From: Actinomycetota bacterium | GTDB taxonomy: Bacteria; Actinomycetota; UBA4738 | DNA: 17,555 bases | Assembly: GCA_005888465.1 (NCBI GenBank) | Contig: VAYJ01000040.1 | Span: 1 to 17,555 of the forward strand | Direction: 5' to 3' | Shown: piece after piece, positions 1 to 11,022 of the stretch | Position numbering within the stretch: the stretch's first letter is position 1 | Layout: the number at the start of each line of letters is the position of its first letter | Position numbers and translations under genes: made by a program | The notes under the pieces: model-generated | Databases searched by the model: none | Told to the model about the DNA's origin: nothing | The model's input: only the letters and a program-made list of their open reading frames with translations

Positions 1-904
1 AGGTCATCGCCTCCAGAATGCGCTCGTGGGTGAGGCCCGCGCCAAGCAGGTGCCACGCCTCGGGCGCGTGAATGCCTTCGGTGATCGGGCCGTTCCCCAT
101 ATCCGTCCCATACGCAACCGTCCCGCCGGCCGCGAGGAACCGCCGCAGGTTATCGGAAGCGGTCCGAAGCTCTGGCGTGTCGCGCCCATAGGAATGGATG
201 TCCAACGTCGAGACGATCCGCATGCGCCGCGCGATCGACCCGACGAGGTCGTCGGGGAGGCGTTCGGACCACGGGCAATGCGCGAACTCATCCACGCCGG
301 CGCCGAGCGCGCGGGCTGCCTGGCCCGACCCCTGCGTGTGCGCGGTGACGATGGTTCCTTGCTCGTGCGCGACGTCGCAGATCGCAACCAACTCCTCGTC
401 GGTGAGCGTGGGGCCGGCGTCGGCGTTGAGCGACACCTTCAGGACCGCAGCGCCCTGCTCCAGCTGCTTGCGCGCGGTCGCGGCGGCTTCGTCGGGCCCG
501 CGCACCTCGACGCCGGTACCGGGAAGCGCCCACGAGGACCGCGTGGGATAGCCGCCGGGGGCGGTGATCATGGCGCCCGCCGCGCGAACGAGCGGCCCGT
601 TGAAGGTCGGGCTCTCCGACGCCGTCACGAGGGGCAGGATCACCTCTGGCGCCCAGGCGAGGTCGCGCACGGCGGTGACGCCGCCGGTCACGACCGAGAC
701 GGGGTCGGCGAGGCCGATGTGCACGTGCCGGTCGACGATCCCGGGCATGAGGAACCCGTCGACGTAGGTCTCGCCGCCGGCGCGCGGGTCGTTCGCCCAC
801 TCCCGCCAGGTGCTCGCGAACGCCACGCGCCCGCCCTCCACCGCCACCACGACGTCCTCGACCAGCCGGCCCGGGCCGAGCCAGCCGGCGGGCGCGCGCA
901 CCAC
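1..904 (-). CDS. Amidohydrolase family protein (imidazolonepropionase-like), C-terminus outside window
   Basis: The minus-strand frame is open from a GTG at 904 (or the adjacent GTG at 901) to the left edge, giving about 301 residues without the end of the gene. It shows the metal-binding layout of the amidohydrolase superfamily. A short N-terminal beta region ends in DGFLMPGIVDRHVHIG, with the H-x-H pair at residues 60 and 62. A lysine follows in AVLKVSLN (156), histidines in TAHTQG (189) and FAHCPW (209), and an aspartate in AYGTDMG (268). These are the usual places for the metal ligands and catalytic aspartate, so a zinc or other metal-dependent hydrolase of cyclic amides or related C-N bonds is likely. 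The substrate cannot be told. It starts 8 bases after the uvrB stop and is probably co-transcribed with it. The start is uncertain because there is no strong Shine-Dalgarno sequence. Confidence 0.85.
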   Translation of the reverse strand, partial: MVRAPAGWLGPGRLVEDVVVAVEGGRVAFASTWREWANDPRAGGETYVDGFLMPGIVDRHVHIGLADPVSVVTGGVTAVRDLAWAPEVILPLVTASESPTFNGPLVRAAGAMITAPGGYPTRSSWALPGTGVEVRGPDEAAATARKQLEQGAAVLKVSLNADAGPTLTDEELVAICDVAHEQGTIVTAHTQGSGQAARALGAGVDEFAHCPWSERLPDDLVGSIARRMRIVSTLDIHSYGRDTPELRTASDNLRRFLAAGGTVAYGTDMGNGPITEGIHAPEAWHLLGAGLTHERILEAMT

Positions 905-912
905 GATGCCGC

Positions 913-2946
<2,034 letters not shown>

Positions 2947-2958
2947 GTCGAGGCGATT

Positions 2959-3588
2959 CTAGGCCCGGGCGCCGACATCACGGTCCCCTCCCCGGACGAA
3001 CCGCCAGGCCACCGGGAAGAGCCCCGCTGCCGCCAGGAGCTTCAGCGTGTCGCCGATCACGAACGGGTACAACCCGAACTCCAGCCCCTTCTGGAGCGGC
3101 ACGTGGATCGCCGAGACGAGCCACGGCACGCCAACCGCGTAGATCACGACCTCGCCCAGGAACATCGCCCCGATGGAGCTTCGGATCGACCGGTCCCAGC
3201 CCCGGCGAGCGAGCCACCCGACGAGCGCGGCCGCGAGCACGAACCCCCAGAGGTAGCCACCGGTCGCCGCCCCGAACCCGAGGAACGACGCGCCGTGGTC
3301 GCCGCCGGCGAAGAACGGCAGGCCGATCGCCCCCTCAGCGAGATACAGGAGCATGGAAGCCCCACCCAGCATGGGCCCGAGCGAAGCACCGACCAGCAGC
3401 ACCCCGAGCGTCTGACCGGTGATCGGCACCGGCGTGAACGGCAGCTTGATCGAGACCTGCGCGAGGCCCGCGACCAGCAGGCTCCCCGCCACGGCCAGCG
3501 CCCCCGCCACGGCCAGCGCCCCCGCCTCCGCGAACCGCGCGGGCGTTCGCTCCCGGCGCGCCACGATGCTCTGGGCAAGCGTGCTCAT
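2959..3588 (-). CDS. bioY: Biotin transporter substrate-binding membrane subunit (BioY)
   Basis: BioY is the S component of the energy-coupling factor biotin transporter in the cytoplasmic membrane. The family signature PFTPVPITGQTLGVLL follows the first membrane span, and GLPFFAGG...GATGGYLWGF and the later hydrophobic spans fit the usual six-helix protein. Length is 209 residues from the ATG at 3588. That ATG is preferred over the GTG one codon earlier because the purine-rich AAGGGGG lies 5 bases before it and would nearly touch the GTG. The gene starts 15 bases after the amino acid importer ATPase and ends 12 bases before uvrB. No ecfA or ecfT lies in the window, so it must work alone or share an energising module encoded elsewhere. 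The N-terminal span contains a duplicated six-residue unit (see the repeat entry). Confidence 0.95.
   Translation of the reverse strand: MSTLAQSIVARRERTPARFAEAGALAVAGALAVAGSLLVAGLAQVSIKLPFTPVPITGQTLGVLLVGASLGPMLGGASMLLYLAEGAIGLPFFAGGDHGASFLGFGAATGGYLWGFVLAAALVGWLARRGWDRSIRSSIGAMFLGEVVIYAVGVPWLVSAIHVPLQKGLEFGLYPFVIGDTLKLLAAAGLFPVAWRFVRGGDRDVGARA
3488..3523. repeat. Perfect 18-bp tandem duplication inside bioY
   Basis: Two back-to-back identical 18-base units (GCCACGGCCAGCGCCCCC at 3488-3505 and 3506-3523) are present. They encode GALAVA twice in the first hydrophobic segment of BioY. The duplication keeps the frame and lengthens the span or its lead-in by six residues. It looks like replication slippage. 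Confidence 0.9.
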
Positions 3589-3603
3589 CACGTCCCCCTT
3601 CTC

Positions 3604-4364
<761 letters not shown>

Positions 4365-4368
<4 letters not shown>

Positions 4369-5168
4369 CGCACGCCTCCCGCCTGCCGCCGCCGACGGCC
4401 GCGGGCCAGCAGGTAATCGACGAAGCGCGCAAGCGGGATCGTCATCACCACGAACAGGAACGCCGCCACCACGTAGCCGGCGAAGTTGAACGTCTGGGAA
4501 CCGTAGTTCTCGGCCTGTCGCGCGGCCTCGATCGGCCCGATCACCGACACGAGCGCCGTATCCTTCTGCAGCCCGATGAAGTCATTCAGGAGCGGGGGCA
4601 CCACCCGCCGGATCGCCTGCGGCAGCACGACGAACCGGAGCGCCTTCCACCGCGAGAGGCCGAGCGATCGCGCCGCCGCGGTCTGGCTCTCGTGCACCGA
4701 GTCGATGCCCGCTCGGTAGACCTCGGCGACGTAGGCGGAATACACGAGCACGAGCGACACGATCCCGTAGGTGACGACGTCGTAGCCCGAGATTCCGGGA
4801 AGGGAGAGCGCCGGCACCCCGAATCCGATCAAGAACAACACGAGGATCAGCGGGATCCCGCGGAACAGGTCGACGTAGGCGATCGTGACCAGCCGAAAGG
4901 GGAAGAAGACCGGACCCGGAAGGCTCCGCACGATCGCAAGCAGCAACGCGAGCACCAAGATCATCGCCTCGGCCGTGAACATGATCCGGATGTTGAGCAG
5001 GAACCCCGAGGCGACCGACGGAAACGCGTCCTTCAGGTGCGCCCAGTCGAAGAAACGCTGGCGGATGAGCGGCGTGCCGGGGGCCCGCGCGACGAAGAGC
5101 ACGATCAACCCGAAGAAGACCACCGTGCTCGCCGTCGACAGCACGACACCCCGGTGTCGTCCGAGCAT
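4365..5168 (-). CDS. Polar amino acid ABC transporter permease (first system)
   Basis: This is an inner-membrane permease of the HisM/GlnP family. From the ATG at 5168 it has 267 residues with about five to six hydrophobic spans. The conserved coupling loop that docks on the ATPase is visible (EVYRAGIDSVHESQTAAARSLG, then LPQAIRRVVPPLLNDFIGLQKDTALVSVIG), and RGIPLILVLF is the family's mid-protein motif. The reading frame stays open further upstream into the binding-protein gene. I chose ATG 5168 because GAGAGG lies seven bases before it and the start then falls 32 bases after that gene's stop. A GTG at 5195 is the alternative. This intact copy is a useful yardstick for the damaged paralogue at 16116-17256. 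Confidence 0.93.
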
Positions 5169-5200
5169 CCGCGAACCTCTCGGCTCGCCCTTCACCGGCG

Positions 5201-6043
5201 CTACTTGAAGACGGGGATGTCGACGGTCGTGCCGGGGAAGGACTTGTCGGTCAGGCTCTTCAGGGTCCCGTCCGACGTCATCGCCGCCAGGACCTGGTTC
5301 ACGCACGCCACGAGCGGGCTCCCCTTCTCGAAGGTCATCGCGTAGCCCTCGTTGGTCAGGAACTGGCCGATGACTTCAAGGTTCGTGAACTGCTGCGTCA
5401 TGGGGATGGCGATCGGGACGTCGATCACGACGGCGTCGATCTGGCCGTTGGACAGGGCCTGACCGGCCGTGATGGTGTCGTTGTACTGGCTCACCTTCGC
5501 CGGCTTGATCGTGTTCTTGATGAAGTCCAGGCCGGTGGTGCCGGTCTGGGCACCGAAGTGGTAGGGCGCGAGATCGGCGATCGAGTGCGCGCTCTCGATC
5601 GGCGTTCCCTTCTTCACGAGCAGGCCCTGCTGGATGACGTAATAGGGATCGCTGAAGTCGACCACCTGCGCTCGCTGGGCCGTGGAGGAGATCTCGTCCA
5701 TCGCCAGGTCCCATTTCTTCGGGCCAGGCGCGTAGAGCGACTCGAACGTGGCGACGGACCACGCGACGTTCGCCAGGCCCAACCGCGACGCGATCGCGTG
5801 CGCGACGTCCGGCTCGAACCCGGTCGGGTTGTCCCTCGGCCCGGCCTTGAAGGGCTTGTAGTAGGGGTACGAGGTCCCCACGGTGAGCGTTCCCGCGGTC
5901 TTGACGGGCGGGTTCGTCACGCATGGGTTCGTCGAGGCGGAGGCGGACGCGGCGGGGCTTTGCGCGGTAGGCGTCGACGAGGTCGAACACGCGGAGAGGA
6001 CGACCAGCGACACCACTGCGACGACGAGCGCGTATCTCCGCAT
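5201..6043 (-). CDS. Polar amino acid ABC transporter substrate-binding lipoprotein (first system)
   Basis: This is an extracytoplasmic solute-binding protein of family 3 (SBP_bac_3), 280 residues. A signal peptide with a lipobox (VVLSAC, Cys19) predicts a lipid-anchored protein on the outer face of the membrane. A serine/threonine-rich linker follows, then the binding domain with GTLTVGTSYPYYKPF, GFEPDVAHAIASRLG, WDLAMDEISSTAQRAQVVDFSDPYY and GAQTGTTGLDFI, which are family hallmarks. ATG at 6043 is preceded by GGAGGG. It is the first gene of the three-gene importer set. A basic or polar amino acid ligand is an inference from the family only. Confidence 0.95.
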   Translation of the reverse strand: MRRYALVVAVVSLVVLSACSTSSTPTAQSPAASASASTNPCVTNPPVKTAGTLTVGTSYPYYKPFKAGPRDNPTGFEPDVAHAIASRLGLANVAWSVATFESLYAPGPKKWDLAMDEISSTAQRAQVVDFSDPYYVIQQGLLVKKGTPIESAHSIADLAPYHFGAQTGTTGLDFIKNTIKPAKVSQYNDTITAGQALSNGQIDAVVIDVPIAIPMTQQFTNLEVIGQFLTNEGYAMTFEKGSPLVACVNQVLAAMTSDGTLKSLTDKSFPGTTVDIPVFK

Positions 6044-6085
6044 GATCCCTCCAGCTCCCGCGGTTCGCCGGAGCTTAGCACGGGC

Positions 6086-6856
6086 CTACCGGCGGGGCTC
6101 CCACGAGAAGAACCGCGCGGCGAGCACCGCGCCCGCGACGCCCCAGATCCCGATGACGAGCAGATCGTTCCCCCGCACGCCGTTCCCGACGGGCGAGAAG
6201 TACGCGGCCTTCATCGCCTGGGAGAAGTGGTAGACGGGGAAGATCTTCGCGAGCGTCACGTACCACGCGTGCGGATTCTGGATTGGGATGAAGATGTCGG
6301 AGAGGAACAGCAGGGGCAGGATCGAGGCGTTCACCACGGGCGGCGCCGCGTCGGCGTTCGGGATCACGGCCGTCACCGCGAGCCCCAGCGCCGCGAAGCT
6401 CGCCGCGCCGACGACGATGGTGAGGATGTAGGCGGGCAGCGTGCGCGTCGGGATCTTCGCGTGATAGAAGGCGGCACCGAACGCCGCCACGATGATCACC
6501 AGCAGGAACGCCACCAGGATCGCGTGCGCGATCCGACCGAAGAGATACGCCCACGCGGGCAGCGGCGTGCCGCGCACCCGCTTCAGGACGCCCTGGTCAC
6601 GCGTGAAGGACACGCCGATCGCGATGTTCGTGTAGGTCGCCGTGATGATCGAGAAGGCGGCGATCGCCGACACATAGAACGTGGAGGTGTTGATCTCCTC
6701 GCCGAAGACCCGGATGGTGTCGTTCCCGAAGAGCGCGGTGAAGATCACCAGGAACATGAGCGGGAACGCGAACGTGAAGAACGCGGAGGCGGGGTTCCGC
6801 CAGAACGATCTGTTCGTGTAGCGGACCTGCCGGACCGCGAGCGCGACATCACCCAT
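6086..6856 (-). CDS. ABC-2 type exporter permease
   Basis: A membrane protein of 256 residues with about six hydrophobic segments, of the ABC-2 (DrrB/NodJ-like) permease family. Features seen are an N-terminal cytoplasmic helix (VRQVRYTNRSFWRNPASAFFTF), a first span FPLMFLVIFTALFG, an extracytoplasmic loop, the intracellular segment SFTRDQGVLKRVRGTPLPAWAY typical of these permeases, and ILPLLFLSDIFIPIQNPHAWY near the last spans. The ATG overlaps the stop of the ATPase gene by one base (TGATG), so the two are translated together and probably form one exporter. Substrate is unknown; drug, lipid or polysaccharide export are all possible for this family. Confidence 0.93.
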   Translation of the reverse strand: MGDVALAVRQVRYTNRSFWRNPASAFFTFAFPLMFLVIFTALFGNDTIRVFGEEINTSTFYVSAIAAFSIITATYTNIAIGVSFTRDQGVLKRVRGTPLPAWAYLFGRIAHAILVAFLLVIIVAAFGAAFYHAKIPTRTLPAYILTIVVGAASFAALGLAVTAVIPNADAAPPVVNASILPLLFLSDIFIPIQNPHAWYVTLAKIFPVYHFSQAMKAAYFSPVGNGVRGNDLLVIGIWGVAGAVLAARFFSWEPRR

Positions 6857-7776
6857 CAGCCGACCTCCACGCTCTGCTCGCCCTTCGTGAGCTCGATGTA
6901 GACGTCCTCCAGGCTCGGCCGGGTGACGATCAGGCCCTCGAGCGCCACGCCACGGGCCAGCGCCCACCCCGTCAGCTCGTGCAGCGTCCGGGTGGGGTCC
7001 GGCGTTTGCACCTGCGCGATCCCATCCGTCACGGTCGCTCCGCCACACACCGTTGCCGGCAGCTCCGCCGGGCCCGGCGGAAGCACGAAGCGAATCAGCG
7101 TGGCCGCCGTATCGCGCCCGCCGAGCGAGTCCGGGCTGCCCTGGGCGACGATCTCGCCCGAGGCGATGACCGCGACCTGCTTCGCCAGGTACTGCGCCTC
7201 GTCCATGTAGTGCGTGGTGAGGAAGATGGTCTTGCCGAGCGACTCCAGGTTCTTCACGACCTCCCACGCGTTGCGCCGGGCGGACGGATCGAACCCCGTC
7301 GTCGGCTCGTCCAGGAAGAGCAGCGTCGGGTCGCCGGCCAGCGCGATCGCGACGTCCAGGCGCCGCTGCTGGCCGCCGGAGAGCTTCGAGACGCGGGTGT
7401 CGCGCTTCTCGACCAGGCCGACGAGCTCGATGATCTCCCCTACCGGTCGCGGGCTCGGGTAGTAGGCGCGGTACAGGTCGATGGTCTCCGCGACGGTCAG
7501 ATACGGATCGATGCCCGTTGACTGCAGCACGATCCCGATCTGCGACTTCAGCCGGCGATCACGGCGGGCGGGGTCGATGCCCAACACGCGGACGTCGCCG
7601 GCCGTCCGCAGGCGGAACCCCTCGAGGATCTCCACGGTCGTGGTCTTGCCGGCCCCGTTCGGCCCCAGGAGGGCAAACACCTCGCCCTCGGCCACCGACA
7701 GATCGATCCCGCGCACGGCCTCGACGTCGCCGTAGGACTTGCGCAGTCCCGAGATCTCGATGGCCGGGGCGCTCAT
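6856..7776 (-). CDS. ABC exporter ATP-binding protein (DrrA/CcmA-like)
   Basis: This is the ATPase partner of the ABC-2 permease, 306 residues. Walker A is GPNGAGKTT at 38-46, the Q-loop region is IGIVLQSTGIDPYLTV, the signature LSGGQQRR is near 133-140, Walker B LLFLDEPTTGFDP is near 154-166, and the H-loop is TTHYMDEA. The C-terminal 90 residues are the accessory domain common in drug and lipid exporters, ending in the recurrent motif PSLEDVYIELT. ATG at 7776 lies 19 bases after the stop of the DUF2203 gene. A TACACT hexamer eight bases upstream may serve a leaderless transcript, so the pair need not depend on the upstream operon. Confidence 0.95.
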   Translation of the reverse strand: MSAPAIEISGLRKSYGDVEAVRGIDLSVAEGEVFALLGPNGAGKTTTVEILEGFRLRTAGDVRVLGIDPARRDRRLKSQIGIVLQSTGIDPYLTVAETIDLYRAYYPSPRPVGEIIELVGLVEKRDTRVSKLSGGQQRRLDVAIALAGDPTLLFLDEPTTGFDPSARRNAWEVVKNLESLGKTIFLTTHYMDEAQYLAKQVAVIASGEIVAQGSPDSLGGRDTAATLIRFVLPPGPAELPATVCGGATVTDGIAQVQTPDPTRTLHELTGWALARGVALEGLIVTRPSLEDVYIELTKGEQSVEVG

Positions 7777-7784
7777 GGCAACCG

Positions 7785-7790
7785 AGTGTA
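7785..7790 (-). promoter_or_regulatory. Possible -10 element for a leaderless exporter transcript
   Basis: TACACT on the minus strand ends eight bases before the ATG of the exporter ATPase. This is the distance expected if transcription begins at or next to the start codon, a common arrangement in actinobacteria. The ATG has no good ribosome-binding site, which agrees with that. No convincing -35 element is seen, so this is weak support. Confidence 0.35.
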
Positions 7791-7795
7791 AGCAA

Positions 7796-8176
7796 TCACG
7801 CGCGGAGCGCCTTGCGACCGGCGAATCCCGACTCGGGGCCGTGCCAGAACGCCACGCGGGCCTCGCCCAGCTGCCAGCAGAGGAACGCGTCGACGCCGTC
7901 GACGAGCGACGGGAAGTCCACGAGCCCCTTCTCCGGATCCCGAAGGATGATCCCTATCTCCGTCAGGCCCTCCACCTCGCGGCGCAGGACCTGTAGGGCC
8001 TCGCCGAACCGCGTCTGTTCGGCTCCCCCACCGTTCAGCTCGGCGCGGCGCCGGAGCCGCTCGCCGCCGGCGAGCACGACCTGTCGGGCTTCACGGATGG
8101 CGAGGAGCGCCCGCGTCACCTCGGGCAGCAGCGCCTCGGCCTCCGCCGGCGTGAACCGGCGTTCCTCCGTCGCCAT
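7796..8176 (-). CDS. DUF2203 family protein
   Basis: A small soluble protein of 126 residues recognised as DUF2203. It starts with RFTPAEAEALLPEV, continues with a long helical segment rich in Arg, Glu and Leu, and ends with the conserved block GIILRDPEKGLVDFPSLVDG...FLCWQLGEARVAFWHGPESGFAGRKAL. The function of the family is not known. The Trp-His-rich end could suggest a ligand or metal site, which is inference only. It starts four bases after the stop of the HAD gene and is probably in the same transcript. Confidence 0.88.
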   Translation of the reverse strand: MATEERRFTPAEAEALLPEVTRALLAIREARQVVLAGGERLRRRAELNGGGAEQTRFGEALQVLRREVEGLTEIGIILRDPEKGLVDFPSLVDGVDAFLCWQLGEARVAFWHGPESGFAGRKALRA

Positions 8177-8180
8177 TGGC

Positions 8181-8885
8181 TCAGCCCTGCAACCCGATCG
8201 CTGCCGGCAGCTCGTCGAGCGTGGCGATCCGGATGCCGGCGTGCTCGGGGTAGCGACCCCGCCGGTCGAGCAGGACCCCCAGCATGCCGATCGCCTCGGC
8301 GGGTTGCGTGTCGAACACCGGGTTGTCGCCGACGTACACGGAATCGTCCGCTTGCATGCCGGTTCGGTCGAGCGCGAGCCGGAAGATCCGCTCGTCCGGC
8401 TTCTCGATCCCCTCGACGCCCGAGATGACGCGAGTCTCGAAGTACGCCGTCACGCCCAGGCGCTCGAGCAGCAGATCCAGCCACTGCTCGAAGTTCGAGA
8501 CGAGCCCCAACCGCAGCCCCGCCGTCTGGAGCTTCTCGAGCGTCCGCTCGACATCCGGGAACAGGCGGTAGTTGTCGAGGTCGGTGAAGGCCCGGTACAA
8601 CACGTCCGCCAGCCCGTCGGTGTCCCGCACGCCGACGCGCTCGAGCAGATCGCCGTAGACGCCCAGCCAGAACACGCGCGAGCGCTCCGCCGAGTTCGAC
8701 CAGATCTGCCCGGTTTTGGCCATCATCGCGAACCGATCCGACACGACCGACAGCCCACCGATGAGCGTGTTCAGCTCAACCCGATGCCCCTCCCGCTCGA
8801 GGATCGACTGGAACAACTCTAGGAAGGACGGGTGTGGATGCACGAGCGTCTCCCCCGCGTCGAAGAACACCGCGCGGTAGCTCAC
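8181..8885 (-). CDS. HAD-superfamily (subfamily IA) hydrolase
   Basis: A 234-residue HAD-like phosphatase. Motif I is VFFDAGETLV (nucleophile Asp9), followed by a helical cap of about 85 residues. Motif II is LGLVSNF, motif III the lysine in GIEKPDERIF, and motif IV VYVGDNPVFDTQPA. In motif I the usual second aspartate (DxD) is a glycine (D-A-G-E-T), as in HDHD3-like members, so the general acid must come from elsewhere or the activity may be weak. The substrate is unknown. The start is a GTG seven bases after the coaE stop. It sits in the coaE operon, but nothing ties it to CoA synthesis. Confidence 0.9.
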   Translation of the reverse strand: MSYRAVFFDAGETLVHPHPSFLELFQSILEREGHRVELNTLIGGLSVVSDRFAMMAKTGQIWSNSAERSRVFWLGVYGDLLERVGVRDTDGLADVLYRAFTDLDNYRLFPDVERTLEKLQTAGLRLGLVSNFEQWLDLLLERLGVTAYFETRVISGVEGIEKPDERIFRLALDRTGMQADDSVYVGDNPVFDTQPAEAIGMLGVLLDRRGRYPEHAGIRIATLDELPAAIGLQG

Positions 8886-8892
8886 GCCCCGA

Positions 8893-9495
8893 TCATAGCT
8901 TCGCCCGTCGCGTGAGTAGCTCCCAGGCTGCGTCGGCCTCGGCCTCCAGCTCCCGCATCGATCCCGCGTTGCGGATCACGACGTCGGCCGCCCGTTCGCG
9001 CTTCGCGTCAGAGATCTGCGCCGCCATCCGCGCGCGCACGTCGTCGGCATCCATGCCTCGCTGCACGCCGAGTCGTTCGATCCGGGCTTGCTCCGGCGCG
9101 GAGACCACCACGATCACGTCGAACATCGACTGCAGGCCGGCTTCGAACAGGAGCGGCACGTCGTAGACCACGATGTGGTCGGTGTCCCGGTGCTCCTCGA
9201 GCGCCTCCGCCAGGAGCCGGGCCACCTCGGGATGCACGATCGCCTCCAGGTCCCGTCGTTCGCCCTCGTCGGCGAACACCCGCCGCGCGAGCCGGCCGCG
9301 ATCGATCGTGCCGCTCGCGGTGAGCACCTCCTGCCCGAAGCGTTCCGCGACGCGTGCGTGTCCCGCGGTCCCCGGGAGCGTTGCGCGCCGGGCAAGGTCG
9401 TCGGCGTTGATCACGACGGCGCCGCGGCGGGCGAGCAGCGACGCGACGGTGGACTTACCGGAGCCGATCCCGCCCGTGAGCCCGACGAGCAGCAT
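8893..9495 (-). CDS. coaE: Dephospho-CoA kinase (CoaE)
   Basis: This enzyme catalyses the last step of coenzyme A synthesis, phosphorylating the ribose 3'-hydroxyl of dephospho-CoA with ATP. It has 200 residues, the usual length of a single-domain enzyme. The P-loop GGIGSGKST is at 8-16, followed by VINADDLARRATLPGT (the INAD/D substrate motif), IVHPEV, VVYDVPLLFEAGL and VVSAPEQARIERLGVQRGM, which holds the lid arginines. The frame is open 25 codons further upstream into rpsA, but family N-termini begin just before the P-loop, so ATG 9495 is chosen, 16 bases after the rpsA stop. The rpsA-coaE neighbourhood is known from mycobacteria. Confidence 0.97.
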   Translation of the reverse strand: MLLVGLTGGIGSGKSTVASLLARRGAVVINADDLARRATLPGTAGHARVAERFGQEVLTASGTIDRGRLARRVFADEGERRDLEAIVHPEVARLLAEALEEHRDTDHIVVYDVPLLFEAGLQSMFDVIVVVSAPEQARIERLGVQRGMDADDVRARMAAQISDAKRERAADVVIRNAGSMRELEAEADAAWELLTRRAKL

Positions 9496-9511
9496 CGAAG
9501 TGGTTCGGGTG

Positions 9512-10849
9512 TCAGGAACGACCTTCGCGCCGCTTGAGCTCTTGGACGATCGACTCCAGCGACACGTCACCCTCCGGCTCCGCGGCCGGCTCGCTCTCCT
9601 CCGGGAGGCCGGCCAGCCCCGGATCCGGCGCGGGTTTTCCGTCGGTGTCGGCCTCGACGCCGGCCAGGCTCCCCGAGAACACCTCGTCCTCGAGCTCCGC
9701 TTCCGTCGCGTCGTCGCGCGCGATCTCCGGAACGGACTCCGCCTCGGCCTGGATCTCGGGCTCGGGCGCCTCGACGGGCTCGCCGGCGCGCCGCATCGAC
9801 AGGCTGATGCGCCGGCGCTGGGTGTCCACGTCGACCACCTTGACGCGAACCTGCTCGTCGACCGAGACGACCTGCTCGGGCGACTCGACGTGCTGCTCGG
9901 CGAGCTCCGAGATGTGCACGAGGCCTTCGATCCCCTCGCCGACCCGGACGAACGCGCCGAACGGCACCAGCTTCGTCACCGTGCCGGTGATGACCTCGCC
10001 GGTCCCGTGCTTGCGCTCGAACTCGCGCCACGGGTCCTCCTGCGTCGCCTTCAGCGAGAGCGATACGCGCTCGCGATCGAGATCGACGTCCAGGACCTCG
10101 ACGTCCACCTCCTGGCCGACCGCCACGACCTCGCTCGGGTGATCGACGTGCTTCCACGAGAGCTCGGAGACGTGCACCAGGCCGTCGACGCCGCCGCCGA
10201 TGTCAACGAACGCGCCGAAGTTGACGATCGAGGAGACGGTGCCGCGACGCCGCTCGCTCTTGCGCAGGCTCTCGAGGAACTTCTTACGCCCCTCGCTCTG
10301 CGACTCCTCCAGGAACGCCCGGCGCGACAGCACGACGTTGTTCCGGTTGCGGTCGAGCTCGATGATCTTGCACTCGAGCTCCTGCCCCACGAACGGGTGC
10401 AGGTCGCGCACGCGGCGGAGCTCTACGAGCGACGCCGGCAGGAACCCGCGCAGCCCGATGTCCAGGATCAGGCCACCCTTGACAACCTCGATGACCGGTC
10501 CCTTGATCGTGCCGCCGTCGCGCATGATCTTCTCGATCCGGCTCCACGCGCGCTCGTACTGGGCGCGCTTCTTCGAGAGGATCAGCCGCCCCTCCTTGTC
10601 CTCCTTCTGCAGGACGAGGGCCTCGATGTGGTCGCCGACCGTCACGACCTGGGACGGGTCGACGTCCTGGCGGATGGACAGTTCCTTGGAGGGGATGACA
10701 CCCTCGGACTTGTACCCGATGTCGAGGAGGACCTCGTCACGGTCGACCTTGACGACGGTGCCCTCGACCAGGTCGCCGTCCTTGAAGTCCTTGAGGCTTT
10801 GCTCGATGGCCGCGATGAGCTCGTCGGGCGTCAGGTCGTCCTGGGCCAC
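9512..10849 (-). CDS. rpsA: 30S ribosomal protein S1
   Basis: Protein S1 binds mRNA on the 30S subunit. It has 445 residues with four S1 (OB-fold) domains at roughly 25-93, 112-177, 200-267 and 285-352, recognisable by repeats such as VNFGAFVDIGGGVDGLVHVSELSW and VPFGAFVRVGEGIEGLVHISELAE. The N-terminal helix (DDLTPDELIAAIEQSLKDFKDGD) is typical. An acidic, proline-rich tail of about 90 residues follows the last domain, as in other actinobacterial S1 proteins. Four rather than six domains is usual for this phylum. The start is GTG. No Shine-Dalgarno sequence lies in front of it and no NTG codon lies in frame between it and the purine-rich stretch 34 bases upstream, so initiation may be unusual or regulated. 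Confidence 0.97.
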   Translation of the reverse strand: MAQDDLTPDELIAAIEQSLKDFKDGDLVEGTVVKVDRDEVLLDIGYKSEGVIPSKELSIRQDVDPSQVVTVGDHIEALVLQKEDKEGRLILSKKRAQYERAWSRIEKIMRDGGTIKGPVIEVVKGGLILDIGLRGFLPASLVELRRVRDLHPFVGQELECKIIELDRNRNNVVLSRRAFLEESQSEGRKKFLESLRKSERRRGTVSSIVNFGAFVDIGGGVDGLVHVSELSWKHVDHPSEVVAVGQEVDVEVLDVDLDRERVSLSLKATQEDPWREFERKHGTGEVITGTVTKLVPFGAFVRVGEGIEGLVHISELAEQHVESPEQVVSVDEQVRVKVVDVDTQRRRISLSMRRAGEPVEAPEPEIQAEAESVPEIARDDATEAELEDEVFSGSLAGVEADTDGKPAPDPGLAGLPEESEPAAEPEGDVSLESIVQELKRREGRS

Positions 10850-10983
10850 CGGTTGTTCGTGTGCGCTCTCGATATCTCGACAACTCCTTCCGCCCGGTCC
10901 GGTCGCTCATCCCGCCGCCCGCCGACCGAAGGGGATTGGTCGAATGGGGAATGCGCAGGACGAACAGCACCCCGCCGGGGCGC
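10850..10983 (-). promoter_or_regulatory. rpsA 5' leader with 5' hairpin and displaced Shine-Dalgarno sequence
   Basis: About 130 bases separate the predicted transcription start (near 10982) from the rpsA GTG. At its very 5' end the RNA can form a hairpin of seven pairs with one G-U (10967-10983, GC..CCCC GGC GGGG..GC). A strong GGAAGGAG lies at 10891-10884, 34 bases before the GTG and so too far to serve it. An ATG at 10910 opens a short out-of-frame reading frame of 57 codons that runs over the rpsA start. This could be a regulatory leader, since S1 autoregulates its own mRNA in Escherichia coli, but no regulation can be proved from sequence. Confidence 0.45.
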
Positions 10984-10988
10984 TGGTC

Positions 10989-11018
10989 AGTGTAGAGGTC
11001 GGTTGTGGAGCCCGTCAA
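10989..11018 (-). promoter_or_regulatory. rpsA promoter
   Basis: On the minus strand TTGACG (11018-11013) and TACACT (10994-10989) are separated by 18 bases. This is a good match to a housekeeping sigma-factor promoter. It begins four bases after the polA stop codon and points into rpsA, so rpsA is transcribed independently of polA. Confidence 0.75.
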
Positions 11019-11022
11019 ACAA

